From contig WHVD01000168.1 in assembly GCA_015178975.1 (NCBI GenBank), positions 1 through 64,000 on the forward strand: a stretch of 64,000 nucleotides of DNA. Reading direction: 5' to 3'. A model generated the notes under the pieces. The model made no database searches. It had not been told where the DNA came from and worked only from the letters and a program-made list of their open reading frames with translations. Numbering within the stretch: the first letter of the stretch is position 1; each line of letters begins with the position of its first letter. Shown here in pieces: positions 34,199 to 45,321 of the stretch. This stretch comes from Hysterangium stoloniferum (lineage: Eukaryota > Basidiomycota > Agaricomycetes > Hysterangiales > Hysterangiaceae). Position numbers and translations under genes: made by a program.

Positions 34199-37100
34199 TC
34201 AGAGAGACGATAATGGTCCAGGTTTGAGTGGGTAAGCTGTATGAAAGTCAGTAACAATTTCCGTGGCATTACCAAGTTCCGTGGCCAAAATCCATGAGGT
34301 TTCTTCATCGGTGCCCTCGTAACCCGCCCACTTGACCAAGTAAAGCAGTTTACAAGTGCGTCGACGCTTGTCAATTTTTGAATCTAAAATCTGAGAGATT
34401 TCAAACTCGGGTTCTCCGTCAATGACGACAGGAGGAGGCGGAGATTGCACGCGATCCGGGATAGTGTTAGCAGTACAAGGTTCTAGCATAGAGACATGAA
34501 ATACCGGGTGTACCGCGCACATGCTATCCGGAAGCCGTAGAGTCCAAGAAACTGAACCTACTTGTGCGATAATTTCAAAAGGACCTAAATATTTTTCAGC
34601 AAGCTTCTTTGATGGACGGGTAGTCCGGAAGAATTGAGCTTTGACATAAACACGGTCGCCAATCTTGAAGTTTGGTGGCGGGATCCGGTGTTTGTCCGCT
34701 GAATGTTGGTATTGCTCTTGGGCGGACAATATTGCAGTCCGGAGTTCCTCGTGGAGCTCGTGGAGGTCCGTGGTGAACTCTTGAGCACGAACAGAGGCGA
34801 GATTTCGTTCTGGATGTACTGTAATATTTGGATTATATCCTTTATTTGCAAAGAACGGGGAAACGCCAGTAGTGGCCGAGGGTGCATTGTTGTAAGCAAA
34901 TTCTGCAAGTGGTAACAAGGTTTTCCAATTGTCCTGTTGATAGTTGCAATATACGCGGAGGTATTGTTCCAATGTCTGGTTGACGCGTTCGGTTTGTCCG
35001 TCACCTTCCGGGTGATGTCCGGACGTGAAATGTAATGTCATGTCCAAGGATTTTCCGAGGGATCTAAAGAAGTGAGACACGAACTCTGATCCTCGATCGG
35101 AAGTCACGTGGGACGGAACTCCGTGCTTGGAAAATACGTGGATAATAAAAAGTTCCGCTAACTGCACGGACGTAATTGTATCATAAGTAGGGATGAATAT
35201 ACCTTGTTTTGAGAATCTGTCAACAACGACTAGGATAGCGGAAAAGCCTTCGGAATCCGGCAGGTGTTCAATGAAATCCATAGATATAGAATTCCACGGG
35301 TGTTCCGGTACCGGGAGTTGTTTCAAAAGGCCGTATGGCTTGTGTCGCTGAGATTTCGAGCGGGGACAAGTAGTGCAAGATTTACAATAGTGCTTAACGA
35401 ATCCACGGAGTCCGGGCCAAGTATATTCTCTTCTTATTAATGATAGAGTCTTGTTGTACCCGAAAGTGTCCTGAGAGTGGATGATCATGTTTGTATTGAA
35501 GGATCCTGAGGCGGAGGCCGTCGGAGTCCGGTACATAGATCCTATCGTCAAGTCTAATGAAACCATGTTGATCAAGAGACCACCGAGGTTGATCGGGGTC
35601 CACGGGATTGTCCAGATGAGCTTTAGTAACTGGGTCTAGCGGAATTGCCGATAGAATATCTTGATGTAGCTTTCTCGATATCCATAATGATAATTCCACG
35701 GACAATGGGATTGACGAGGAAAGTTGCGCGGACCGATGCGGTAAGTTGTTGATTCGTGAAGATAGGTTTCAGGTTGTGCGGATTTACCGTTGCATAGTCG
35801 TTGCTCCCCTCTTTAGGATAGACGTCCCATCGTCTAGTTAAAGCGTCGGGTTTGCCGCCGAGACGGCCGGGTCGAAAACGGATAATCATGTTGAAGGCGG
35901 AGAGATATTCAGACCAGCAGGCCTGCCGACGGGTCAAGAGTTTTGTGGTAGAAAAGTATTCCAGGTTTTTGTGATCTGTTACAACGTCAATAGGAGCTCC
36001 TGAACCTTCCAAATAGTGTCGCCACGCTTTGAAAGCTGAAAAGATTGCCAGAAGTTCTTTATCATGAACGTCGTAGTTGAGCTCTGCTCCGGTAAAAGTC
36101 TGGGACAGAAAAGCCACGGGGTGAACTTCTCCGTCGGAGTCCTGGATAGAGAGAATGGCTCCAAGTGCATAGTCGGAGGCGTCCGTTTCAACAATGAGCG
36201 GGAAGTCCGGTTTCCAATGCGACAGAATAGGAGCTGTGGAAAAAGAATTTTTTAAAAGATTGAAAGCTTTTTGACACTTATCGTTAAAGTTCCACGGAGT
36301 ACCCTTACGCGTAAGACGGGTAAGGGGTACCGTGATGTCGGAATATCCACGGATAAAACGTCTATAAAAATTGGCAAAGCCGAGGAAGGATTGGATATCT
36401 TTAACTTTTCGGGGTTCGGGCCAGTCTTTGATGACTTGCACTTTAGTTTCGTCCATGCGGAGTCCATCGGGTCCCATCATGAAACCTAGGTATTCCACGG
36501 AGTCCGTGTCAAAAGTACATTTTTTACCATTTGCGAATAAACCATGTTGTCTGAGCCTCCGGAGAACCTCACGGACTTGTTTGTCGTGTTCCGCGGGATT
36601 CTCGGAGTAGATAAGGATGTCGTCCAAGTAAACAATGACGCATACATCGAGCATGTCGGAGAAAATGTCGTTGATAAAACGCTGAAAAACAGACGGGGCA
36701 TTAGTGAGTCCAAAAGGGATGACCAACCACTCGAAGGCCCCATAGCGGGTTCTAAAAGTGGTTTTCCATTCATCGCCCACGGCAATCCGGACCAAATGAT
36801 AGGCATGCTTGAGATCTATTTTGGTGTAAATCCGGGCATTCCGCGGAGCATCGAGCAGGTCAGATATAAGTGGGAGTGGATATTTGTCCTTTTTGGTGAC
36901 AGCATTGAGTCCTCTAAAATCAACACATAGTCGAAGGGATCCATCCTTTTTTCTGACAAACAGAACAGGTGCTCCAAAAGGAGACTTTGAGGGTCGAATA
37001 AAACCTATGGACAAATGTTCATCCAGGAAATCACGGATTGCGGATAGTTCCGTGGACGAAAGCGGGTAAATATGTCCTAGGGGTGGCTGGGCGCCATCTT

Positions 37101-38058
37101 CAAGATCGATTTTTAAGTCGTATTCTCTGTGAGGCGGAAGCCGGTCAGCTTTTCGCTTGCTAAAAACATCCGCGAAGTCATGGTATTTCTCCGGGACGCC
37201 TTCTAGGTCAGCAGCTTGCTCAGATTCAGATACTGGGGTTGAGAAACGTCCAGTTGCTTCATCAATTTTTAAGTTGATAGTGAACGCCTGGGATCCATCC
37301 ATTTTTGAAGCCCTAATAAAAGCTGCAGCATTAATCAGAGAAATGGACGGAGGTGCCGTGGGTTCCGGGGAAGCTGTGGGTGCCGTAGGGATCACAGGAG
37401 TCCTCGAGACTGCAGGTGCCGGGAAGGCCATGGGTGCCGTGGAGGCCGAGACAGGCGCAGTTTCCTCGGTTGCCGCGGGAGTTCGGAATGTTATACTGTT
37501 AGCTATCCAGTCAATCAACGGATTGTAGCGGGTAAGCCAGTTATGTCCTAGAACCACCGAGCAACTTGAGTCTAACTGGGTCACATAGAAAGTGACCAAT
37601 TGAGATGTTCCACAAGGGAAACTGATGGGTAAATCACAAGCTTGGGTAACAACCGAATTACTTGTGCCATCGAAGAGGCGGAGAGCGACGGGATTTATCG
37701 AATAAGTTGACAAAGAATTTTTTTGCGTGAATTTTGTATCTAAAAAACAATGAGTCGAGCCGGAATCTATGAGAGCTGAAAAAACGAATTTCGGAAGCAT
37801 ATTAGACATAAGTTTAACGAAAAATGAATCAGAATGTGAAAGAGCGGATGCGTTGAGGCGAGTGAACTCTTGAATGCGCGGAGAGGCAACGCAACCCCTA
37901 ACCCGCGCGGAGTCCGCGGGGTTGCTTACTCTTTTTTCGAATCGGCAGCCGGTTTGTCCTTCGACGGGGTTTCCGTGGAGGCCTTGGCTGTTCGACCCTT
38001 TGAAGAGTTTGCTTTTGCCAGCGGACATTCCGGGACTCGATGACCAGGTTTCCCGCAC
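34199..38058 (-). pseudogene. pol: Family D pol: protease, RT, RNase H, integrase, chromodomain (two frame changes)
   Basis: The frame is open from 38058 to 35623, then shifts near 35655 and again near 35470, after which it is open to the stop at 34199. Motifs in order: protease LIDSGSTHCFL, RT LRLCVDFRGLN and the active site YLDDILIYS, RNase H ETDASDYALGAI, integrase zinc region HYCKSCTTC, core residues in SMDFIEHLP, TSDRGSEF and DGQTERVNQ, and a C-terminal chromodomain with YLVKWAGYEGTDEETSW. All catalytic residues seem intact, so the two small indels are the only evident lesions. Pol starts inside the gag frame, in the -1 frame relative to gag, overlapping it by about 130 bases. Confidence 0.93.
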
Positions 38059-39206
38059 AAGAGACAGAGGTTGTTGTCCATACGACGTTGTCTTTCTTGT
38101 GAAGTCAATTTGCCATCAGGTCCGAGTTTGCCTGAGAGGTCGGGTTTTCCGGCTTGCTTGCCGGACTGTTGACCCTTGTTGTTGTCCTTATTGTCCTTAT
38201 TGTTGTTGTTGTTGTTTGAAGACTTTTTATCGTTCTTCTTGTCGGATTGCGTGGAGTTCTGGTTGCTGGTTGACGAATTGGTGTTATTGTTTTTATTTAT
38301 TTTGTCCGCGGATGTCTCGCGGGCAACTTCCGCGCGACGTTCCCAATAACGTGCGTCCGCGTTTTGAGCTTTGAGGCGCATACGGGACAGGGTTTTTGGC
38401 TTGCCATCTTCTCCTTTTGAGACTTCGTCTTTAAGGCGGGACGGCAGACCGGCGTAGAATTGGTGGCGGAGAGCGGGATCGCCCCACTGACAACGAGCTG
38501 CAAGATTATTGAATTGGACGATGTAGTCCGTGATGCGCTGCGTGTCCTTCATACGAAGATTTGTGAGACTATTCTCGGCTTCTCCTGTCGGGTCATACGG
38601 GCCGAAGTTGGTTTCAAGCTCCTCAACAAAAGCTTCCCAATTTTCAAGCCAGAGCGGCTCTTCCTCGGTAATCCCGCTAAAAGCCGGTTCGAACCATTTC
38701 AACGCGGATCCCGACAAATATGAAAGTGCGTAGTTGACTTTTCGGGAGTCCGTGGAGAATGCAGCGGCGCGATCGCGGAAATTGAAGCGACATTGCATGA
38801 GGAAAGTAGAGAGTTTGTTTGGGTTGGAACCCGTGAAGGGTTCCGGAGCATTGACTTTTGACCGTGGAGGTTCTTGTTCCTTTCTTTTTCGTTCTTCTAG
38901 CAGGTGCGTCATGAATTTATCTATAGTACCTGCTAAAAACTCAGAAGTAGGATCCCTCGTGTTTGGTCGTTGAAAAGGCGGAGGATTTTCAGGAGGGATT
39001 TCGACACCTTTGCCCTTGTCGGGGGCCACGGAATCGTCCTCGCGCTCGGATTCGTCCAGGTCTTCCGGGATGTCTTCGATGCGGGCTTCTTCCATGGGTT
39101 CCGACTGGTTCGCAAGCGTCTGACTGGTATACAGAGTTAACGGGGAATGAAGAGTCGACGGTCCAGGCATTGATGACTGTGCGCGTGTACTTCTTCTTGG
39201 TGGCAT
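37926..39206 (-). CDS. gag: Family D gag (capsid and zinc knuckle), 426 residues
   Basis: Intact frame from ATG at 39206 to a stop at 37926. The central part has the Gypsy capsid fold signature region (ALKWFEPAFSGI, NLRMKDTQRITDYIVQFNNL). Near residues 381-394 is a CCHC zinc knuckle, CLLCGKPGHRVPEC. An Asn-rich low-complexity stretch (about residues 310-340) precedes the knuckle. It forms the particle that packages element RNA. The 5' LTR ends 37 bp upstream of the ATG. Confidence 0.93.
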   Translation of the reverse strand: MPPRRSTRAQSSMPGPSTLHSPLTLYTSQTLANQSEPMEEARIEDIPEDLDESEREDDSVAPDKGKGVEIPPENPPPFQRPNTRDPTSEFLAGTIDKFMTHLLEERKRKEQEPPRSKVNAPEPFTGSNPNKLSTFLMQCRFNFRDRAAAFSTDSRKVNYALSYLSGSALKWFEPAFSGITEEEPLWLENWEAFVEELETNFGPYDPTGEAENSLTNLRMKDTQRITDYIVQFNNLAARCQWGDPALRHQFYAGLPSRLKDEVSKGEDGKPKTLSRMRLKAQNADARYWERRAEVARETSADKINKNNNTNSSTSNQNSTQSDKKNDKKSSNNNNNNKDNKDNNKGQQSGKQAGKPDLSGKLGPDGKLTSQERQRRMDNNLCLLCGKPGHRVPECPLAKANSSKGRTAKASTETPSKDKPAADSKKE

Positions 39207-39242
39207 AATGAAAACAATCTGCGAGTATTAGTCAGAAAATAC

Positions 39243-40082
39243 TGTTAGGATACACACTCAGGCCGGGTTTCCGGAGAAACCCGCGGGATATCCGGTAGGA
39301 CTTGGCTTCAGCTTATAGGCTGCGCCCTCGCTAGATCGTGTTGTCCAATTTCAGACAGGCGGACGGGAATCCCGGGGAGTCCGGGCGGGGGTTCGTGGGT
39401 CGTGAGTCGTAGGTCGTGGGTCGTGAGTCGTAGGTCGTGAGTCGAGAGTCGTGAGTCGAGATAGTCGAGAGAGATAGATGCGCCGGAGCCCGCGGGCTCC
39501 GACTAGTGCGAGCGGTCTGATGAGAGTAGGGTTTTAGAGAGGAAAATGTATTAGATTACTGGGGGGAATCTAAGCTAATTTTCTGACTGGATTGTATGTA
39601 CAACATCTGCCAGTTTATATAGACCGTGGAATGCATGACATACCGAATCCAGTAATAATGAGACGAGACGAGCAAAACATAAAACGGGAATAGTAAACAC
39701 CAAATTGGTGTTAGGAACGGGACGGAACGGAGCGGAGTCCGAATCGTGACAAAGCATAACCCATAACGGGAAACGGAGCGGGAGCGGAGTCCTAAATCGT
39801 GACAGGTCATTTGACTAAAACGGGAATGGGGCTCGATTAGAGCGGTGACGGGATTCTAAGCGGGTCCGGTGACTGATGCGTGGGACGAAGACGGACATAG
39901 ACAGAGACGGGGTCCGGGGGAAGTCCGGTGACTGATATGTGTCTTATGAGGTCGAACGTAACGAGTCTTGACGTAACGGAGTCCGGGCGGGAAATCCTAT
40001 AAACAGACGATTGGTGCTTGTAGCGCGTGGGGGCGTACGAGTTAGTGCCCGGAGTCCAGCGGGATTTGTCCGGGTCGTAACA
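39243..40082 (-). repeat. 5' LTR of the family D element (840 bp)
   Basis: On the plus strand TGTTAGGATACAC to GGTCGTAACA. It matches the left LTR almost base for base; the main difference is a longer tandem CGTGGGT/CGTGAGT tract near 39400-39455. Confidence 0.93.
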
Positions 40083-40292
40083 GTGACCATCATAAAGACT
40101 TGACCGTTGCGCGCAGGTTATTAGGTTTTTTCCTAGTAACGAACTTACACCGGACTCCCCGGGATTCCCGTCCATCTGTTTGAAATTGGACAACACAATC
40201 TAGCGAGGGTGCAGCCTATAAGCTGAAGCCAAGTCCTACTGGATGTCCCATGGGTTTCTCCGGAGACCTGGCCTGTGTGTGTATCCTAACAC
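40083..40292 (+). repeat. Short unassigned spacer plus a reversed family D LTR fragment
   Basis: After about 65 bp of unknown sequence, 40150-40292 matches the last 140 bp of a D LTR in the opposite orientation to the adjacent 5' LTR, ending GTATCCTAACA. Its own left part is missing. Confidence 0.7.
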
Positions 40293-40984
40293 TGACAAAG
40301 ATTCAAGATTCTGCAAGTGTAGGTGCTTGCAGTTAGTGTATCAGACTAAGGCTATTATTGTCCTTAGGATGATTAGATAAGCTTCTGAGCTGTGCAGTAA
40401 AATATGTGAGATAAGATTATTTTATTGGAAACTTGGCCCTCCTTATATACATTTTGATAACTAAATATTTAACCATTTATTTATTTTATGAGGTCATTAT
40501 TTAGTGACCTCATATTCTGCTTATTTTTTACCCTTTATTTACCATGTGATTCCCCTCTCTGAGACAAGGTTCCAACCTTTGGCTTGAACATGAAGGTTCA
40601 AGGCCATGGTCCCGGGATGGAAGCAAACGATGAGCTGGCAGAATCAATTAATGACTCGAGTAGTCACATCCGTGACTTGTGTGATATCCCGACACCGGAG
40701 GCTTATCTAATAGGTCACATGACTTCAAAAATGTGCAAACAAGGCTGCAGCAAGGTGCTGAAAAGCAATAACTAAGTAAATAAAATATAAATAATTAGTT
40801 AAAAATTATAATAAAATAAATAAGATATAATAGCATTATATGAGCTCATATATGCTATTATTATGTGAAGTTAAAAGGAATAGGGCCTTATATTTCACAA
40901 TAAAAATATAATAAAAATACAATAAATTCAAGAAAATATTAAATAATTCACAGAAAATTAAGAGAATATTATGAGATGATGCTG
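40293..40984. other. AT-rich stretch without recognisable genes
   Basis: Contains TA-rich runs (40770-40990). A 25-bp word related to CCTTTTAACTTCACATA appears here in reverse (about 40862-40885) and again at about 47795-47815, which suggests a shared unclassified repeat. No coding frame is supported. Confidence 0.4.
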
Positions 40985-42256
40985 ATACCTCACATGTGCC
41001 TTGAAGGAGTCAAGGATCACCTGGCATGTTTGGCAGCCATTTGGAATCTTCACCCCATTGGTTGTATGTGCTGCAATATGTATCATCTTTTGGAAGGCTG
41101 GGTGGTGGAATGCTTGGATTGGCTATCATCAAACATCATTTGAACATGTACTGTATTGTATGATTAGAACCTCTGTCACCTGGTCAGTCAATACAAGCCA
41201 CCCTATTGCTGCCTCACAAAACAGGTTATCTGTGTATGGAATGACTCTCTCTCGATGTGGTTTCTCTTCCAGGTGAGGATCAAGGTGTTGTTGTGTGTCC
41301 TTCATGGTTGCCTGACGACAACATTTAGCATCCTTGGACAACATTGATTGGAACTCATTTTCAGTGGCCCATTTGAGGTATACTCCCTACCATAGGATGA
41401 AGCATTTAATGAAGTGGAAATCTAAGAATAGACAAATTTACTCTGTGATATGATTCCATGTGTCATCGACAGGTGGTCACAGCTGTGATAAGAGACACCT
41501 GATGTTTCGGAGACTTTATACTGTAAAGCCAGGCACCAGAGGTCAACGAGGGAAAGGTTTCCACAATTGTATAACCACTCACAAGCAAATGTGACAATTG
41601 TGGTAATTTTTGTCTTTCTGGATAAAGCTCAGTGTGAATAAATGATCAATGTTATGGCTTTGATCCTTCAATGACATTTTTGGGGTGGCATTGGGAATAG
41701 GTTGGATGTCCACATCAATGAGAAAACCATCTTTGTCAATGGCTTCTGATTGACAACTCTCTGGTGGCAGATTATGGTTTATAATTCAGTCTACTATATG
41801 AATGAGAATGTCTTGCCTTGCTCTGGTGAATTTTCTGAAACACCTTGCCTTTCCTCATTACTTTCACTGATAATGATTAAGTGTCGTGACCTTTTGCTCC
41901 CTAGGTTTCAAGAGTTAGTAACCAAAAACAACTCAAGCAAGACATGATGTACGATGCCTAATCAGGTCTTGATCATTGTCAGAGTCATCACCACCCTCAA
42001 TCATTGGGTTTGAATGCTTGCCAGTTGTGGGTAGTTCCAGCAATGAAGTGACAGTTGTTGGTGGAATTGGTGGTGATGTCCATCCAGATGTTTCTAGTGT
42101 TGATCTTGTTGTATCTTGACCACTAGCAGCCTCAGCAGCTTCAGCCATCCTTCTTGCATTGATAGCATCTTTGTGAGAGTGCAGCTCAGCAGATGCAATG
42201 TTTGCTGGGTCGACAACTTTGCTTGCTGGATGCAAACCCCATTTGGGGCGGGACAC
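40985..42256 (-). pseudogene. hAT-family DNA transposase remnant
   Basis: On the minus strand an ATG at 42256 starts a 107-codon frame (SRPKWGLHPASKVVDPANIA). Further down are YLKWATENEFQSML, a BED-finger-adjacent region, and CEAAIGWLVLTDQ followed after a probable intron (GT...TAG, about 58 nt, near 41115-41172) by PIQAFHHPAFQKMIHIA and TTNGVKIPNG. This series is the familiar N-terminal part of basidiomycete hAT transposases. The catalytic core and terminal inverted repeats were not found, and the middle (about 41400-41930) is unreadable. Inactive. Confidence 0.65.
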
Positions 42257-42334
42257 TGATGGCTTGAATCTGGGTCTCTTGAACCGCTTTGGTCAGGGCA
42301 GTTGAAAACTGTACAGTTGAACCAAGTGGAGCAT

Positions 42335-42480
42335 GATGTATGACTAAAAGCCCGGGCCCAAGGGCTCGGCTCAGGCTTTCAAAATCCTGGGCTGAGCCCT
42401 CGGGCCGCCTGAGCCTTGTGTGAAGGCTCGGCTCGGCAGCCTGGCTTTCGGGCTTTGGGCCGGGCCTTGCAAACCACTAC
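42335..42480. repeat. GC-rich imperfect hairpin (GGCTCGG/CCGAGCC words)
   Basis: Dense GGGCTCGGCTCAGG and CCTGGGCTGAGCCC words form an imperfect inverted repeat at about 42365-42412, followed by more of the same words to 42475. No coding frame. It may be a terminal piece of an unclassified element. Confidence 0.45.
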
Positions 42481-43340
42481 TCTGGACGATGTCGAAAAAC
42501 GCCTCTGCTCTTAGCCCGGTCGAAGAAACTGAATCTGTATACGCCCAATAATTGCATTGCTTATACATTTCTTAGCCTTGATTGTGACATCAAGGTTCAG
42601 CCCTCAATGCGCGTCACCGCAGCCTAGTCAATAGTCCGGGCATACAAGACCGTAATGAAGGCAGCAATCTCCATGAATACTGGCGTAAAATTTAAAACCC
42701 ACTAGCCATTAATATGCAATGGGGGCATTTTCTTGTTCAATAGCATGTGTCAGTTTCAGGTTAGCGATAAAATTTGAAATCAATTGTGTCGTCGTGTCCA
42801 ACGTCGATGGACAACCCGCACCCAATCGCAGGGGTCTGCTTAAATACTTTTTCTTTCAAAGCACATCCAATTTTATTTATAGCTTTTGGAGCTTGCTCAT
42901 TATATCCGGATGCCATACCAAATATTTATACAGCTCTTGCGCATAATTTCTCTTATTGACGAACTTTGTTCGGACGGACCGCCAGTGTGGCACGCTAAGG
43001 ATCGTCTCTGCTTATTGTGCTGATTCTCTGCCTGCCATTTTCCTTGTATTGGATGATATTGTGACACTAGCACTGGCTGATGCAAGTCGCATGAAGTTGG
43101 AGAACAATCTTTGCAGCCGTGTGTATTGCTATTTCTTATTTCCTAACAATTTCCGAAAATATCAAGTATGATCATTATTCTCCGGGGTTTTCGGGGACTC
43201 TTCTGAAAATTTGAATTGCCTTGTCAGCTGGATCTTCCCATGGATAGTCAGCAATAGAATTGTGGCGGCTCCGACCATTAAAGAGGATAAAAGGGATGTG
43301 AGGCGTCTACGAAGCTCCGCCTTTTGTCTTTCTGCCACCA
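42481..43340. other. Unassigned sequence
   Basis: Several short open frames of 60-75 codons occur but none has recognisable motifs or a convincing splice structure. I see no gene or repeat I can support. Confidence 0.4.
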
Positions 43341-43817
43341 CCCACCATCAATTTCCACCCACCTCGTCCCCAAACACTCAAGATGTCTACCCTTAATCTA
43401 GGATCGCTTTCATCGTCTCTTCTTCACCATCGTTGGCACCATCTTGCCTCTTCACCCAAGGGGCGCCCATTCCACAAGACGGGTGTTGTGAAGGACATTG
43501 CCATCAAATACCCTAACGTCGATCAGGCTCTAATTGAGAGTGTAGGTCGTCAAAATTTTCATCTCATATACTTTCCCTCATGCTCTCCATCAGTTTGTGG
43601 CTGATTTTGAGAATACCCACTTGTAAGGTTCACAAGTCCTCAGCTATATATATATCACGTGATGCACTGCACAACACCCATCTTGCGGAATGGGCGCCCC
43701 TTGGGTGAAGAGGCAAGATGGTGCGAACGATGGTGAGGAAGAGATGATGAAAGTGATCCTAGATTAAGGGCAGACATTGAGTGTTTGCGGACGAGGTGGG
43801 TGGAAATCAATGGTGGG
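43341..43817. repeat. Large inverted repeat (arms about 150 bp, spacer 179 bp)
   Basis: 43341-43490 is repeated as its reverse complement at 43670-43817 with a modest number of mismatches and small gaps. The left arm holds an ATG at 43383 opening a 73-codon frame (STLNLGSLSSSLLHHRW...). The right arm is a reversed copy of the same start region. No target duplication was recognised. Confidence 0.8.
43383..43604 (+). CDS. Hypothetical small ORF in the inverted repeat
   Basis: 73 codons starting in the left arm and ending in the spacer. A possible GT donor after codon ESV (near 43540) suggests it could be the first exon of a longer gene, but no following exon was recognised. Contains SSPKGRPFHKTGVVKDI. 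Function unknown; it may be a captured gene start. Confidence 0.3.
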   Translation: MSTLNLGSLSSSLLHHRWHHLASSPKGRPFHKTGVVKDIAIKYPNVDQALIESVGRQNFHLIYFPSCSPSVCG

Positions 43818-43939
43818 TCGTCTCCCCCACCCCGTCAAGGTAAGGACATTCAATGTACCCATTGCAAGGCCGTCAATTTTAGGTGGGGAGGTGATGGTGA
43901 CGCATGTGCGAAAGTGGTGTGTTTTGTTATGACTAATCT
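43818..43939. other. Spacer without recognised features
   Basis: About 120 bp between the inverted repeat and the acidic ORF; nothing seen. Confidence 0.4.
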
Positions 43940-44410
43940 ATGACTCCATTGATTATTTCCATCAGTCCCTTGGCGCAATGGATCCCTCCTCCTATGGTCA
44001 CTTTCCTACCTGGCCCGTTGAAGACCACGTCCGCTACTACCACGGGCAACCGCTCGCGCTGTTGGAATCTCAGTCGGAAAAACTGGACGACTGCCACGGA
44101 GGGTGAATATGTCGATGCTTATCCCGGTATCAACTACCCCCTTCGCCCCGACCCCGCTGTATGGTCCTCTGAGGACTATTACGCATCGTCTGACACTAGT
44201 TCGAGCTCCAGCGACTCCAACTCCGACTCGGACATCTTGTTGGGCAACAATGACCTGGAGATGGATGACAATGGCATGGATCGGCAAGCTCCCACCATCT
44301 CCTACAATGGCGACTTTTACCTTCCTGCGTATGAGGACGGATCCCGTACTTCTTGCCAGGATGAAGGTCCCCACACTGTTTCCAGCCTTCTCTTGGTATG
44401 GCTTATGTGA
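43940..44410 (+). pseudogene. Hypothetical Ser/Asp-rich acidic protein fragment
   Basis: An ATG at 43979 (DPSSYGHFPTWPVEDHVRYY...) opens a frame that ends near 44105. A second frame is open across the same region to 44410 and reads EYVDAYPGINYPLRPDPAVW and then a Ser/Asp-rich stretch. The two look like one protein separated by a small indel near 44095. A GT donor at about 44395 could end an exon. No family recognised. Confidence 0.35.
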
Positions 44411-45321
44411 ACCGTCTTATTTGTCCTTGCCACTATGCCGTCTCTTGTTTTACTTTTATGTTATGATCTTATTTCTTGGATCGCTTTTATGTCTGTGGAT
44501 TTCAAATCTTGTCTCAATCAATTTACATCAGTCAATGATGTTTGATCGGCCCGTCTGGCTCTGTGGTAAGTTTTTGCCTACATATTTTACTTTATAAACT
44601 GAAGGTCGGACTCTCAATAGCTTATCAGGCCCTCGAATGGTTGCGTGATTGCATGCGGCAGCGATATTGTGGATATCGCTGCCCGATCACTTAGTGTTTG
44701 TTACGGCGAGTTCAATCAGTTGCATTGCATCGTCGGCAGTATTTTATTCATATTTTCACAAAAAAACAATTCTTTTTTAAAATCTCATTTGAGTATCAGC
44801 TGAGTTATCCATGGACGCTATTTTTGCATGCATGTCACCTTTTGCGGATGCAGTGATATCTGTAAAGGTACACTGCCCGATCGCTGGTAGAGCTTTTCAG
44901 GTAAGCCGAAGGCATGATATTCTTTCCGGTCGGTTCACATCTTTTTGATGCAGGTTCCGTCGATTGTGACTATTTACTATCCGTACCTTTCCTCCCTCAT
45001 CGTTTTGATTGACCTTGCACATGTGCTCCCGTTTCTCTTTCTTGTAAACTAACGTTGACTGAGCATATATTTTCGCAATAGAAGTCTGAATCTGGATTCC
45101 TGTCCCAAATTGCGGCGCGGTAGTAGCATTAAACTCGAACTCTAATTTCCATGTAAATGTCTAAAAGATGGGGCTTGGAAGCCCCCTGTCAAATGGGCTC
45201 ACAGGCGTTGCTGCTTAACAAGGACGCACCCTTCGTTTATTCCTTGTGTTATAAAGTCACGCATTCAATTTGTAACCTATTCCTTTGCTACGCATACGCA
45301 TATCATGATTTTGGAAGTATC
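44411..45321. other. Unassigned sequence left of the Copia H insertion
   Basis: No coding frame or repeat that I can support. The last five bases (GTATC, 45317-45321) are the left copy of the target duplication of the 18-kb composite insertion. Confidence 0.5.

Larger units (their letters stand above)
31961..40082 (-). mobile_element. Nearly complete Ty3/Gypsy chromodomain element, family D (8.1 kb)
   Basis: Two LTRs (835 and 840 bp) enclose, on the minus strand, gag, pol with chromodomain, and a 1.4-kb 3' region that carries a gene on the opposite strand. A polypurine tract (AAAGGGAGGATAC on the minus strand) abuts the 3' LTR. The LTRs look nearly identical apart from a length difference in a tandem GTCGTGAGTC-type tract, so the insertion appears recent. 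The outer flanks (GCTCC left, GTGAC right) do not match, and the right flank is not a continuation of the family A copy on the left, so one side was rearranged after insertion. Confidence 0.93.

Noticed and set aside
42719..43171. Short plus-strand frames before the inverted repeat
   Set aside because: No recognisable motif, no consistent splice structure, and composition like the surrounding spacer.
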